The notes beneath the pieces were generated by a model that saw only the letters and a program-made list of their open reading frames with translations, searched no databases and was not told the origin of the DNA. The position numbers and the translations under genes were made by a program. Positions 24,517 through 32,560 of a stretch of 64,000 bases of DNA are shown piece by piece (position 1 is the first letter of the stretch; each line of letters opens with the position of its first letter). The stretch spans positions 62,001 through 126,000 of the forward strand of contig NZ_JAPNTZ010000020.1 in the NCBI RefSeq assembly GCF_026626335.1, written 5' to 3'. The stretch comes from Paractinoplanes pyxinae (GTDB taxonomy: Bacteria; Actinomycetota; Actinomycetes; Mycobacteriales; Micromonosporaceae).

Positions 24517-25708
24517 GCCAACAGCCTTCCCGTCCCCGGTAACCGATCCCCGACCCACCGCAGAACGCCACCCCCAGCAGGTTCGGAAGCCTCTACCGGT
24601 GCCGGACGGCAAAGGCCTGAAACAAGCTGACCACAACCCGGCACTCGCTCCCCCGGCAACCGCGCAGGGCGGCGAGTGCCAGGCCATGTGAGGAGATGAC
24701 GTCAGCCCTGGTCAGCCCGCCGCGGGACGGTGTCGATCCCGATTCAGGGCACTGTCGATGGGATCGCTTGGTCGCCCTCGCCGACTCCGAGCACCAACAG
24801 CCAGCGGACCGCCACGAGCGCGGGTGGATGTCGACGCAAGGTTCCGCTCAAGCGGTGAGTCCGGCCGCAGCCCCGATCATGGCCGGCCCGGCAGTTGGCG
24901 GAATCCCGGAGACCCGGTGGGCCGGTGTGTCAGCGGCCGAGCCGCTCGGTGGGCCGGTTGGCCGTCGGAGTCGTCCGGGTTGTCCTTGGCCGTTCACCCT
25001 TCACGCGACTCTGCGGCCCAACGGCCCCGAGTCTTGAGCAGCGGCGCGGGTGCCCGCAGGTCCGAAGTTGAGCTCGCGGTCGCAATGGAGACGACGCTGG
25101 TCGGACAGCGTGAGACACGACGACCAGACAGCAAACACGCGTGCCACCCGCTGGATGTGCGGCTTTGATCAACCCACAGTGCTCATAGCGTGTCGCAGCG
25201 CAACAACAAAGAGTCATGTCGATCAACGCTGCGTGATTGACCGCCACGCAGCGTTATACGGGCTGGGCGCGGTGTCGAATACATGGACCGCGGCTTTTCC
25301 TTGACGGAGCAAATGAGTGCGGAATTCCGCAACCGCGTGCCTGCACGAGTCGACTGTGCACATTCGGCAGCTGTTTCCGTCGCTTGAGGAACCGACCGAT
25401 TGTTGCGATCAGATTACGCCCGGAAAAGCGCCGGAATTCCCCGCGCACCCTTCGGCCGCCCGACCTCCCCCTGCGGTCGCCGAGCGAGCATACAGCCCCA
25501 CCCACCCCGCCAACCCACTCCCCCACCCTCGAACGAGCCACGACCCGACCCACCCAGGCGGACATTCACCTTCAGTGACGCTCCGACGGTGTGGACTGGC
25601 GATCATCCTCACGGCCAGCCGGCACCTTCGGGACCGAGCGATGCCCAGCACCGACCCGCACAAGTGCTGAAGTTTGACGGGGAGTCGCGGGAGGTCGATG
25701 GTTCCAAG
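24517..25708. other. Gene-poor interval of 1.2 kb
   Basis: No convincing gene was found here. Several frames of 80-120 codons are open on both strands (for example 24696-25037), but they mutually overlap, resemble no family and are rich in Pro and Arg, as noise frames in high-GC DNA usually are. The 25150-25440 part is noticeably less GC-rich than its surroundings. The only clear structure is the 11-bp hairpin at 25225-25255. The interval may be degraded or horizontally acquired DNA, but no transposase remnant is visible. Confidence 0.6.
25225..25255. repeat. Perfect 11-bp inverted repeat in a gene-poor interval
   Basis: AACGCTGCGTG (25225-25235) and CACGCAGCGTT (25245-25255) are exact reverse complements around a 9-nt loop. 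No T tract follows on either strand, and no gene ends within 400 bp. It is therefore not an obvious terminator. It may be a protein-binding dyad or a remnant of an element end. Confidence 0.6.
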
Positions 25709-26242
25709 GTGATTGTTCGGCGTGAGGTTTCCGACGATGTTGAGGCGATCCGTGCGGTGACGGCGGCGGCGTTCCGAGGGGTCGCGCACAGCGCGCCGCC
25801 GTTGGAGCCCGGCGGAGATCCGGGCGAAGCGACCCTGGTCTCGTGGTTGAGGGCCGACGCCGGATGGATTCCGCAGCTGTCGCTGGTGGCGGTAGAGGAC
25901 GACGTGGTGGTCGGCCACGTGGTCGCCACACGTGCCCACGTCGCCGACCGACCGGCTCTCGGTCTTGGCCCCGTGAGCGTTCTACCAGCGCGGCAGCGAG
26001 CCGGCGTCGGTTCTGCGCTGATGCACGCCGTCCTCGGTGCGGCCGACGCCCTGGACGAGGCTCTGGTCGGCCTCCTAGGCGAGCCTGCCTTCTACCGCCG
26101 GTTCGGCTTCGTCCCGGCCCGATCGATGGGAATCCTCGCGCCGGACCCGTCTTGGGGCGACTACTTCCAGGTCCGCCCCCTCACGCATTACGACGGGACG
26201 ACCGGCCAGTTCGCCTACGCCGCCCCGTTCGATCGCCTGTAA
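25709..26242 (+). CDS. GNAT-family N-acetyltransferase (YhbS-like)
   Basis: This 177-residue protein starts VIVRREVSDDVEAIRAVTAAAF, the standard opening of YhbS-like acetyltransferases. It continues with the CoA-binding segment LGPVSVLPARQRAGVGSALM (near 88-107) and the GEPAFYRRFGF motif near 132-142. GTG 25709 places the first strand at the N terminus; a GTG at 25664 would add 15 residues without a ribosome site. It is likely a cytoplasmic acetyltransferase of unknown substrate. It is flanked by the gene-poor interval upstream and the repeat island downstream. Confidence 0.82.
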   Translation: MIVRREVSDDVEAIRAVTAAAFRGVAHSAPPLEPGGDPGEATLVSWLRADAGWIPQLSLVAVEDDVVVGHVVATRAHVADRPALGLGPVSVLPARQRAGVGSALMHAVLGAADALDEALVGLLGEPAFYRRFGFVPARSMGILAPDPSWGDYFQVRPLTHYDGTTGQFAYAAPFDRL

Positions 26243-26340
26243 CCGAGCCAGCCGGCACCGGCGCCACGCCGCCGGACACGCGCCGCAGCATCAGGCTTGG
26301 ACTACGGCCGCGGGATACGGCGCCGCTGCGGCTACGGCGA

Positions 26341-26462
26341 GCCTGCGGGATGCGGCACGGCTGCCGGCTGAGGGAAGCGGCGCAGCTGCGGGCTACGGCG
26401 CGCCTGCGGGATGCAGCGCGGCTGCCGGCTGAGGAAAGCGGCGCCGCTGCGGGCTACGGCGC
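26341..26462. repeat. 61-bp tandem duplication
   Basis: Two adjacent 61-bp units (26341-26401 and 26402-26462) match at 57 positions by direct comparison. A partial unit precedes them (from about 26312), and degenerate copies of the core GCTGCGGGATGCGGCGCG follow to about 26550. The element is very GC-rich. Its core resembles the repeated GCGGCTACGGC motif in the kinase tail near 15230. Confidence 0.8.
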
Positions 26463-26829
26463 GGCTGCCGCCTGCGGAAAGCGGCGCGGCTGCCGGCTGC
26501 CGGCTGCGGGATGCGGCGCGACTGCCAGCTGCGGGATGCGGCGCGGCCGCGGGCGGCGGCGGGCGGCGGCTGCGACCTCGACGGCGGTGTTGGCGAGGAC
26601 CCGTCGGCAGCACCATCCGACCAAGAGTTCGAATCGGCGACCCACCAGAACCGCAACCGGCACGGTGCGAACGCGCAACCCACCACCCAGGCCCGCCCGG
26701 GTGACGCAACCGCCCAGCTTCGTCCACAACGCGGCAGCCAGACCACCCACCCGCACGGGTCTACGCAGCGCCACCAAGCACCCAGAGAAAGCGCCGACCA
26801 CAACGCGACAGCGAGGTGAAACCCCGCAA

Positions 26830-26900
26830 GGTCGGGCCCGAGGGCGACCACGCAGGGCGTATCGCCTTTCAGCCCAGCGTGGTCGCCCTCGGGCCCGACC
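26830..26900. repeat. Large hairpin with perfect 24-bp arms
   Basis: Bases 26830-26853 are the exact reverse complement of 26877-26900, with a 23-nt spacer that holds a further GGCG/CGCC mini-stem. This is the longest perfect inverted repeat I found in the window. There is no adjacent gene end: the GNAT stop lies almost 600 bp upstream and the peptidase start 240 bp downstream. It could be a REP/MITE-like element, an RNA structure, or a terminator of an unrecognised transcript. Confidence 0.8.
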
Positions 26901-26910
26901 GTCCCACCGC

Positions 26911-26985
26911 AAGAAAGCCCAACCCACCAAGGCGCAAGAAAGCCCAGCCCACAAGGGCGCAAGAAAGCCCAGCCCACCAAGGCGC
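26911..26985. repeat. Three 25-bp tandem repeats
   Basis: Units at 26911-26935, 26936-26960 and 26961-26985 share the sequence AAGAAAGCCCA then GCCCACCAAGGCGC, with one to three changes. A decayed fourth copy follows to about 27003. Because the period is not a multiple of three and no ribosome site precedes it, a coding role is unlikely. Confidence 0.85.
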
Positions 26986-27141
26986 ACGAAGGCGCAGAAA
27001 AGCCGAGCTCAAGGGAGCAACCCTGTGGACATCGACGTCCACCGAATCAGACCCACCTGTGGACAACCGCCGATGGCGCGACGATTTCGCGCGTACCGTG
27101 GCACTCCCAGGGCGGGTGGGCTGGCGAGGAGGCGTATACCG

Positions 27142-28233
27142 GTGGATCACCTGATCGACCAGGCCTGCGACCTGATCGCCGTCCGTTCGACCGCCGACCG
27201 CCCCGACGACTTGAAACGCGCCCTTGATCTGGTGCTGACGCACATCGGCCCTGACTACGCCGTACGCCGCTTCGAGTCCAACGGGAAGCCGAGCGCCCTC
27301 GTCCATGCCCCTGACACCGGAGACTTCCGGGTCATTCTCAACGCCCACCTGGACGTCGTCCCCGGCGACGACGACCTCTTCGTGCCTCGGGTCGACGGTG
27401 ACCGCCTCTACGGCCGCGGCGCTCACGACATGAAGCTGGCCGCCTTGATCATGGCTGATGTCTTCCGGGAGCTCGGCCACGACTTCCCGATCGCCTTGCA
27501 GCTGGTCACCGACGAGGAGGTGGGCGGCGCCGACGGCACCGCCCATCAGATCGCCGCCGGGGTCCGGGGCGGTTTTGTCGTCATCGGGGAGCAGAGCCGG
27601 CTGCAGATCGTCACCGAGTCGCGCGGCCTGGCCCATGTGCGCCTGACCGCGAAGGGCCGCGCCGCTCATGCCGCCTATCCCTGGCTGGGCGACAACGCCC
27701 TCACGGCCGTGGCCGACGGCGTCGCTCGGCTGCTGGCGCGTTACCCCGTGCCTGAGGCCGAGGTCTGGCGCACCACCGTCAACGTCGCCCGGTTCGACAC
27801 TCCGAACCGGGCCGTCAATCAGGTGCCGGCCGAGGCTTCGGCCTGGCTCGATGTGCGTTTCCCGCCTGACGACGCTGACTTCGCCGGTCGTACGCCGGGG
27901 CAGGTCGCTGCCCATCTCGGTGCGGTCACTGGTTTGTCCGCGACGGTCGAGGCTCTTGGCCACCCTCATCACGCCGACCCCGACAGTGTCGAGGTCGGCC
28001 TACTGCGGGCCGCCGCTCGGGAGGCCGGCTTCCCCGGGAATTTGCTGGCCAAGCACGGCGCCGCCGACGGCCGGCACTACACTGCGGTGGGCGTCGACGC
28101 CGTCATTTTCGGGCCGGGCGGCGACGGTCAGCACAGCGCTGTGGAGTACGCCGATCTCCGCACCGTCACGCCGTACCGGAACGCTCTTCGATCTTTCCTC
28201 ACAGCGCGCCGGGAAGATCCTCGTTGGCCATGA
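27142..28233 (+). CDS. M20-family metallopeptidase (ArgE/DapE-like)
   Basis: This is a 363-residue amidohydrolase. The metal-site motifs are NAHLDVVPG (His and Asp, near 67-75), GRGAHDMKL (bridging Asp, near 93-101) and TDEEVGG (catalytic Glu pair, near 119-125). A dimerisation domain follows, and a late His in GDGQHSAVEYA. I chose GTG 27142 because GAGGAGG is 9 nt upstream; the frame extends far upstream only through the repeat island. It probably removes an acyl or succinyl group from an amino acid, or cleaves a dipeptide. The 3' end overlaps the convergent response-regulator gene by 35 bp. Confidence 0.9.
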   Translation: MDHLIDQACDLIAVRSTADRPDDLKRALDLVLTHIGPDYAVRRFESNGKPSALVHAPDTGDFRVILNAHLDVVPGDDDLFVPRVDGDRLYGRGAHDMKLAALIMADVFRELGHDFPIALQLVTDEEVGGADGTAHQIAAGVRGGFVVIGEQSRLQIVTESRGLAHVRLTAKGRAAHAAYPWLGDNALTAVADGVARLLARYPVPEAEVWRTTVNVARFDTPNRAVNQVPAEASAWLDVRFPPDDADFAGRTPGQVAAHLGAVTGLSATVEALGHPHHADPDSVEVGLLRAAAREAGFPGNLLAKHGAADGRHYTAVGVDAVIFGPGGDGQHSAVEYADLRTVTPYRNALRSFLTARREDPRWP

Positions 28234-28684
28234 GCAGCCAGCGCACGCGCTGCACCAGTTCGGCCGGGTTGACCGGCTTGACCAGGTAGTCGTCGGCGCC
28301 CACGGTCATTCCCAGGTCGATGTCGACCTTGCGGCCGTGCCCGCTGATCATCAGGACGGGGATCCGGGCGGTGTCGGCCGACGAGTGCAGTTCGTAGCAG
28401 ACGCTGAGGCCGTCGAGGCCGGGCATCGAGACGTCGAGGATGACCATGTCGGGCTGCTCGGTGACCACCATGCGCAGCGCGGAGGCGCCGTTGTCGGCCG
28501 TGACCACCCGGTAGCCGGCCGCGACCAGCTTGTGGGTGACCAGTTCGCGGACCGCCTCGTCGTCGTCGGCGACCAGGATGGTCGGCTCGGCGAGGTCGGT
28601 GCACCAGTCCGCGACGGGCGCGGGGTGGCCGAGCTCCGGCGCGACGAACGCGGGAACGACTGATACCGCTGCTGCTCCGACCAT
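28199..28684 (-). CDS. Single-domain response regulator
   Basis: This 161-residue protein has a leader of about 45 residues, then a CheY-like receiver domain: acidic cluster VADDDEA, phosphorylatable Asp in MVILDVSMPG, the switch Ser in LMISGHG, and the conserved Lys in LVKP. There is no output domain, so it signals through protein contacts or is a phosphate-relay element. I chose ATG 28684, preceded by GGGGAGA; the longer frame crosses a hairpin and direct repeats. No histidine kinase is adjacent, so it is an orphan. Confidence 0.88.
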   Translation of the reverse strand: MVGAAAVSVVPAFVAPELGHPAPVADWCTDLAEPTILVADDDEAVRELVTHKLVAAGYRVVTADNGASALRMVVTEQPDMVILDVSMPGLDGLSVCYELHSSADTARIPVLMISGHGRKVDIDLGMTVGADDYLVKPVNPAELVQRVRWLLMANEDLPGAL

Positions 28685-28771
28685 TGATCTCTCCCCTGGG
28701 CCCTTGGTTGCTGTCGTCGAACGCCAGCCACCATCGGCGGGGTTGACCAGGCCTGCAGAAGATCGCCGGTT

Positions 28772-28811
28772 GCACAACGGGAGCAGCACCAAAAGGCACA
28801 ACGGGAGCAGC
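28772..28811. promoter_or_regulatory. Direct repeat upstream of the response regulator
   Basis: The 16-bp sequence GCACAACGGGAGCAGC occurs at 28772-28787 and again at 28796-28811, 24 bp apart start to start, about 90-125 bp before the response-regulator start. Paired direct repeats in this position often bind a dimeric regulator. No family is assigned. Confidence 0.5.
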
Positions 28812-28825
28812 GCGGAAACGAGAAT

Positions 28826-28858
28826 GGCGGAGTTCCTCCTTGTGGGAGAAACCCCGCC
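28826..28858 (-). terminator. Strong 14-bp hairpin, terminator or leader structure
   Basis: On the minus strand a stem of 14 pairs, including two G-U pairs, forms between 28845-28858 and 28826-28839 with a 5-nt loop. It lies 108 nt past the stop of the beta-propeller gene and 142 nt before the response-regulator start. It can terminate the upstream transcript or fold in the 5' leader of the regulator mRNA. A GGAGGAA sequence lies within the 3' arm. Confidence 0.55.
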
Positions 28859-28966
28859 ACCGACAGTGCGGCCGTTTACCGCTCGCACCTCGCGTCAGTC
28901 AGGAACGCTAGTGCACCCGGATTGACGGCCGGACACGGAGCCCGGACATCGTGATAACGCTCTCAC

Positions 28967-29881
28967 CTACGGCAGAAGCTCCGTACGCAGGTCATGCGCA
29001 CCGTCACGCCGGGTGGCCTCGTAGTAGACGCGCCGGCGCCCGTCCGGCAGCGCCACGAGTGACAGGTAGCGCAGCCCGTTGGGCGCGTGCGGGCTGCCCA
29101 GCGGCTCGCCCGGTTCGGCCGTGAGCTCGCCGAAGCTGCCGTCGTCGAGCCGCTTGCCCCGGGCCACGCCGGTGCGTTCTTCCCAGTTCTCGCCGGCCGT
29201 GGCCCGCCCGTCGTAGGCCACCGTGATCTCGTCGCCTTCGACCTGGACCGACGAGACCCGTACGCCCCGGGCGTCCCACTCGCCCGGCCGGCCCGCCAGC
29301 GCCGTTCCCCGCCACGTCCACTGCACCCCGTCCGGGCTGGTCGCGTACTCGGTGGTCATCCGGTCGGCGTCGTCCCAGCTCTCCAGGGGGTGCACCGACG
29401 CCCACAGGTGCCACCCGTACGCGTCGTGGTGCAGCACCGGGTCTTTGACCCCGACGGTCTCATCGCCGGCCAGCACCACTCGGGGCGTGGCCGTGGCCAG
29501 CCCTTCGGGGGTGGCCGCCTCGAGCAGTTCGACCCGCCAGTGTTTGGTGCCGGGGGTCGCCGCGCTCACGTAGAGCCGCCAGCGCCCGTCCACCGTACGG
29601 ACCAGGGCCGGCCTTTCCAGCGACTCCGCGTCGAACTGCTCCTTGGTCACCTCGGCCACGGTCTCGAAGGTGAGGCCGTCGGCCGAGCGGGCCACCACGT
29701 TGGCGATGCCGCGTCCCTCACCGATCGGCAGCCGCACCCGGTAGGCCAGGTAGATGTGACCGTCCGCGACGATCGAGCTGGGCGCCCCCGACCAGGCTCC
29801 CGGTTCGTCACCGGGCGGCTCGACCACGACGGTGGACTCGTCCCAGCGTGGCAAGGGCAGGGTCGTGATTCCCGTGGACAA
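28967..29881 (-). CDS. Beta-propeller, glycosyl-hydrolase-like protein
   Basis: This is a protein of about 304 residues with repeated strands of the five-bladed propeller type. Motifs include WSGAPSSIVADGHIYLAYR near 30, repeated SADG/SPDG followed by Trp or Phe, and RWRLYVSAATP near 100, as in GH43/GH32/GH62-like and related proteins. No signal peptide is present, so it is probably cytoplasmic. The predicted start is TTG 29881, with TAGGAG 5 nt upstream; a TTG at 29932 lacks a ribosome site. I cannot place the catalytic acids with confidence, so enzymatic activity is uncertain. Confidence 0.65.
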   Translation of the reverse strand: MSTGITTLPLPRWDESTVVVEPPGDEPGAWSGAPSSIVADGHIYLAYRVRLPIGEGRGIANVVARSADGLTFETVAEVTKEQFDAESLERPALVRTVDGRWRLYVSAATPGTKHWRVELLEAATPEGLATATPRVVLAGDETVGVKDPVLHHDAYGWHLWASVHPLESWDDADRMTTEYATSPDGVQWTWRGTALAGRPGEWDARGVRVSSVQVEGDEITVAYDGRATAGENWEERTGVARGKRLDDGSFGELTAEPGEPLGSPHAPNGLRYLSLVALPDGRRRVYYEATRRDGAHDLRTELLP

Positions 29882-29961
29882 GGCGGCTCCTAGGCGTAGT
29901 CGGCGGTGACGCGACGAAGGGTAGACGCCCAAGTGTGCAACATCTATGGGGAAAGTGGGGA

Positions 29962-30897
29962 TTAGCGGGAGGTCGCGTGTCGGTCGACCGACAGCCAGTC
30001 GTCGTAGGACTCCCCCGTGACCTCAGTCAGCAGCTCGATGTCATCGACGAAGTGCGGCAGCAGCGCCGCCCTCTCCTCGGGCGTGGTGACCGGCCGGGTG
30101 CCCTGCTTGCGGTGCAGCAGGGTCAGCAGCGGCCCGCGGGCGGCCAGGCGCAGCGGCACCGGGAACCGATGCCCGAAGGCACCCCCGCCGCGGAGAAGAA
30201 AGCGCAGAACCTGATTCACGCCGTTGTCCTCGACGACGTGCCTGTTCACGTTCTCCCGCGGCACGGCGGTCAGAACCCCGGTGCGTACGCCGAGGAAGTC
30301 GCACACCCGGTCGAGCGTCGCGGCCGGCGCGTCCTTGAGCTCTTTGTAGCGCAGCAGCAGCACCTGCTCGCGCGGGATGTGCTCGTAGAGGTGGCGCATC
30401 TGCTCGCCGTACCGCCCGAGCCCCACGTAGTGCCAGAACGCCGCCCACCCGGCCGCGATCCGTTCCGGCTCCCGCGCACACGCGGTGAGGAAGTCGGCCT
30501 CGGGTTCGAGCCCGGCGTTCCACAGGTGCGTCCAGTTGGAGTGGGCCCGGTCGACCGGGTCGCGCAGCAGCACGATGAGCCGGGCCGACGGCACCAGCGA
30601 CTTGATCCGCTCGTGCGAGGCCAGATCGTGCAGGTAGAACGGGGTCGCCTCGCCGAGCAGAGTGCCCTCGGGGGCCGGGGCGAACAGCGCCTCGTAGTCG
30701 GCCTGCCGCCACACGTGCTCCTGGTACGTCTGCACGTCGCCGGGCCCGCCGCGGGTGGGCGGCGGTCCGTCAGAGAGGAAGAACTTCGGTTCCTTGACCG
30801 AGGGCAGGAACAGCTCGGGATGACCGGTCAGCGCGGCGTGCAGGGCCGTCGTGCCGGCCTTGGGCACGCCGGCGATCAGGAAGTCGGGGAGCGCCAT
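29962..30897 (-). CDS. Sulfotransferase family protein
   Basis: This 311-residue protein starts MALPDFLIAGVPKAGTTALH, which contains the PAPS 5'-phosphosulfate loop (KAGTT at about 13-17). The 3'-phosphate motif is RLIVLLRDPVDRAHSNW near 110-126. It is a cytoplasmic sulfotransferase, likely acting on a carbohydrate or small molecule with PAPS as donor. ATG 30897 is followed at once by the conserved strand; the longer frame is unsupported. It lies next to, and divergent from, the glycosyltransferase operon, so its product may sulfate the surface polysaccharide. That link is inferred from location. Confidence 0.88.
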   Translation of the reverse strand: MALPDFLIAGVPKAGTTALHAALTGHPELFLPSVKEPKFFLSDGPPPTRGGPGDVQTYQEHVWRQADYEALFAPAPEGTLLGEATPFYLHDLASHERIKSLVPSARLIVLLRDPVDRAHSNWTHLWNAGLEPEADFLTACAREPERIAAGWAAFWHYVGLGRYGEQMRHLYEHIPREQVLLLRYKELKDAPAATLDRVCDFLGVRTGVLTAVPRENVNRHVVEDNGVNQVLRFLLRGGGAFGHRFPVPLRLAARGPLLTLLHRKQGTRPVTTPEERAALLPHFVDDIELLTEVTGESYDDWLSVDRHATSR

Positions 30898-31314
30898 GGA
30901 AGTCAGCCTACAGATCAAGTAGGGAATTAGAACCCCGGCAGCAACCGGCGCCACCAGGTGACACGGCGATAGCGCGGGCACTCGCCGGGCCCGCACAGGG
31001 AGCATTCGGTTCCTCGCCGGTAGTGCCGGTGGGCGTGGGGATCATGCCCGCAGACACACAGGGCTTCATCAGCGTTCATCGTCTCACCAACGGTAAGGCG
31101 GCCCGGAGGCTACGGGGATCAATCGGGTGGGTGACCTGCGTGAATACATACCCCGGCCGGCGGCGGTCGACTCATCGATGGACCGGCAACCGATCTGCAA
31201 CCGAATCCCTACGCTGGGTGATGTCCGTATACGGTGACCCAATTCACTGCGTGTAAACCGGCATTCTGGACCTGTCCGAATTGCGGCATCTAAGTCGTGG
31301 TCTACGACGTTTGT

Positions 31315-31331
31315 CTTTTCCGCCGGAAAAG
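31315..31331. promoter_or_regulatory. 17-bp palindrome, candidate operator
   Basis: CTTTTCCG and CGGAAAAG are exact reverse complements around a single central C. The site is about 140 bp upstream of the predicted promoter of the glycosyltransferase operon. Short symmetric sites of this type suit a dimeric repressor or activator. No family consensus is recognised. Confidence 0.5.
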
Positions 31332-31472
31332 GTGGCAGTGGAGCGCATTTATCCATAACCACTGGTAACGATGTGACGAAAATCTTTCCCAGTTGTCCGT
31401 GTGAATACACCGCGGTCATCCGGTTGGCGTGAATGATCCACCCGGTCCCCAGTAGGTTGTCTTTTCGGTCAG

Positions 31473-31500
31473 TTGACGCTTGGTAGCGACTTGCTACGTT
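31473..31500 (+). promoter_or_regulatory. Candidate promoter of the glycosyltransferase operon
   Basis: TTGACG (31473-31478) and TACGTT (31495-31500) are separated by 16 nt. The -35 element matches the housekeeping consensus at five of six bases and the -10 element is weak. The site is about 85 nt upstream of the first glycosyltransferase start. Confidence 0.5.
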
Positions 31501-31507
31501 GGTCGAC

Positions 31508-31530
31508 AGAAGCGAAAGCCCTACGCTTCT
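31508..31530 (+). promoter_or_regulatory. Leader stem-loop before the glycosyltransferase operon
   Basis: AGAAGCG (31508-31514) pairs perfectly with CGCTTCT (31524-31530) around a 9-nt loop. It would lie near the 5' end of the predicted mRNA, about 55 nt before the start codon. It may stabilise the transcript. No riboswitch class is recognised. Confidence 0.45.
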
Positions 31531-31583
31531 TGCCGTCAGATTTGCCGATCGAACCGCTTTGCCGCCCCCGGGAAGGGACCGAC

Positions 31584-32516
31584 ATGGAGTTTTCGACGCC
31601 CGCCGCGAACACGTGGGGTGACGGAGGTACGTCACCGACCGTAAGCGTGGTGATTCCGACCCTCAACGAGGAGCGCAACCTCCCGCATGTCTTCGCCAAG
31701 CTGCCGGCGAACATCGACGAGGTGGTTCTGGTCGACGGCGGTTCGAAGGACCGGACGGTCGAGGTCGCCCGCGAGCTGCGGCCCGACGTGGTCGTGGTGC
31801 AGCAGACCCGTACCGGCAAGGGCAACGCGCTCGCGTGCGGCTTCGAGGCCTGCACGGGCGACATCATCGTGATGATCGACGCCGACGGCTCGACCGACCC
31901 GGCCGAGATCCCGCTGTTCGTCAAGAAGCTGACCGACGGCGCCGACTTCGTGAAGGGCAGCCGGTTCAACCACGGCGGCCACAGCCACGACATCACCAAG
32001 CTGCGCAAGCTCGGCAACGACGGCCTCAACGTGGTCGTGAACGTTCTGTTCGGGACGAAGTTCACCGACCTCTGCTACGGCTACAACGCGTTCTGGCGCA
32101 CCGTCGTGCCGGTCCTCGACCTGCCCGACACCAAGCTGCCCCGCAAGACCGACGGCACCAAGCACTGGGGCGACGGCTTCGAGATCGAGACGATGATCAA
32201 CATCCGGGCCGCGGTCGACGGGATGAAGGTCGGCGAGGTCGGCAGCATCGAGCACCGCCGCATCCACGGCGAGACCAACCTGAACACGTTCCGGGACGGT
32301 TTCCGCGTGCTGCGCACCATCTTCAGCGAGTTCGGCCGCATGCGCAGCCAGAAGCGCACCGGCGAGCGCCGCCCGGGTGGCGTGATCGTGCACCAGCAGC
32401 CCGGCACCCGCGCCCACGACATCAAGCCCACGCCGGCCCCCGCCGCCGAGGCCCCGGTCGTCCGTGAGCGCGACGAGGTCGGCGCGGCCAGCCGCGACAT
32501 CAAGCCCCTGAACTGA
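31584..32516 (+). CDS. Family 2 glycosyltransferase
   Basis: This 310-residue GT-A fold enzyme has VSVVIPTLNEERNLPHV at its first strand (near 20-36), the nucleotide-sugar motif VDGGSKDRT, the DxD motif in MIDADGST (near 100), and a GFEIETMI acceptor-side motif near 195. It resembles the polyprenyl-phosphate sugar transferase branch of GT2 but has no membrane helix. The tail after residue 260 is charged and Pro-rich. ATG 31584 follows GGAAGGGA. It is the first gene of the polysaccharide operon and probably charges a lipid carrier or adds an early sugar. Confidence 0.88.
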   Translation: MEFSTPAANTWGDGGTSPTVSVVIPTLNEERNLPHVFAKLPANIDEVVLVDGGSKDRTVEVARELRPDVVVVQQTRTGKGNALACGFEACTGDIIVMIDADGSTDPAEIPLFVKKLTDGADFVKGSRFNHGGHSHDITKLRKLGNDGLNVVVNVLFGTKFTDLCYGYNAFWRTVVPVLDLPDTKLPRKTDGTKHWGDGFEIETMINIRAAVDGMKVGEVGSIEHRRIHGETNLNTFRDGFRVLRTIFSEFGRMRSQKRTGERRPGGVIVHQQPGTRAHDIKPTPAPAAEAPVVRERDEVGAASRDIKPLN

Positions 32517-32560
32517 CCTCCACCGCGCCCGTCCCCACCCCTCGCTCAGGAGACGCTCCC

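Larger units (their letters stand above)
26243..27141. other. Repeat island without recognisable genes
   Basis: This 0.9-kb stretch between the GNAT and M20 peptidase genes contains three different repeat structures. There is a 61-bp tandem duplication with degenerate flanks (26300-26570), a hairpin with perfect 24-bp arms (26830-26900) and a triple 25-bp tandem repeat (26911-26985). Open frames that cross it are made of repeated Ala/Gly/Arg or Lys/Pro strings and show no family likeness. I regard it as non-coding. Confidence 0.7.
30898..31583. other. Long divergent regulatory region
   Basis: This 686-bp region lies between the divergent sulfotransferase and glycosyltransferase genes. It is clearly less GC-rich than its surroundings, especially at 31190-31470, and no open frame in it resembles a protein family. 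It contains a 17-bp palindrome (31315-31331), a candidate sigma-70-type promoter (31473-31500) and a leader hairpin (31508-31530). Its length suggests complex control of the polysaccharide operon. Confidence 0.6.

Noticed and set aside
24696..25037. A 113-codon plus-strand frame in the gene-poor interval
   Set aside because: ATG follows a GAGGAG sequence too closely to serve as a normal ribosome site, and the protein shows no domain or family likeness.
26628..26640. A GTTCGAATC motif resembling a tRNA T-loop
   Set aside because: The flanking bases do not form the five-pair T stem on either strand, and no acceptor, D or anticodon arm can be drawn. It is not a tRNA.
26830..26900. Insertion sequence ends
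   Set aside because: The 24-bp arms are only 23 nt apart, with no transposase and no flanking target duplication, so a complete insertion sequence is excluded. A MITE-like element remains possible and is reported as such.
26911..26985. CRISPR array interpretation of the 25-bp repeats
   Set aside because: The repeats are directly adjacent without spacers, and no cas genes are present, so this is a simple tandem repeat.
31084..31635. A 183-codon minus-strand frame in the divergent polysaccharide promoter region
   Set aside because: It overlaps the predicted promoter and the start of the first glycosyltransferase, and no family or ribosome site supports it.
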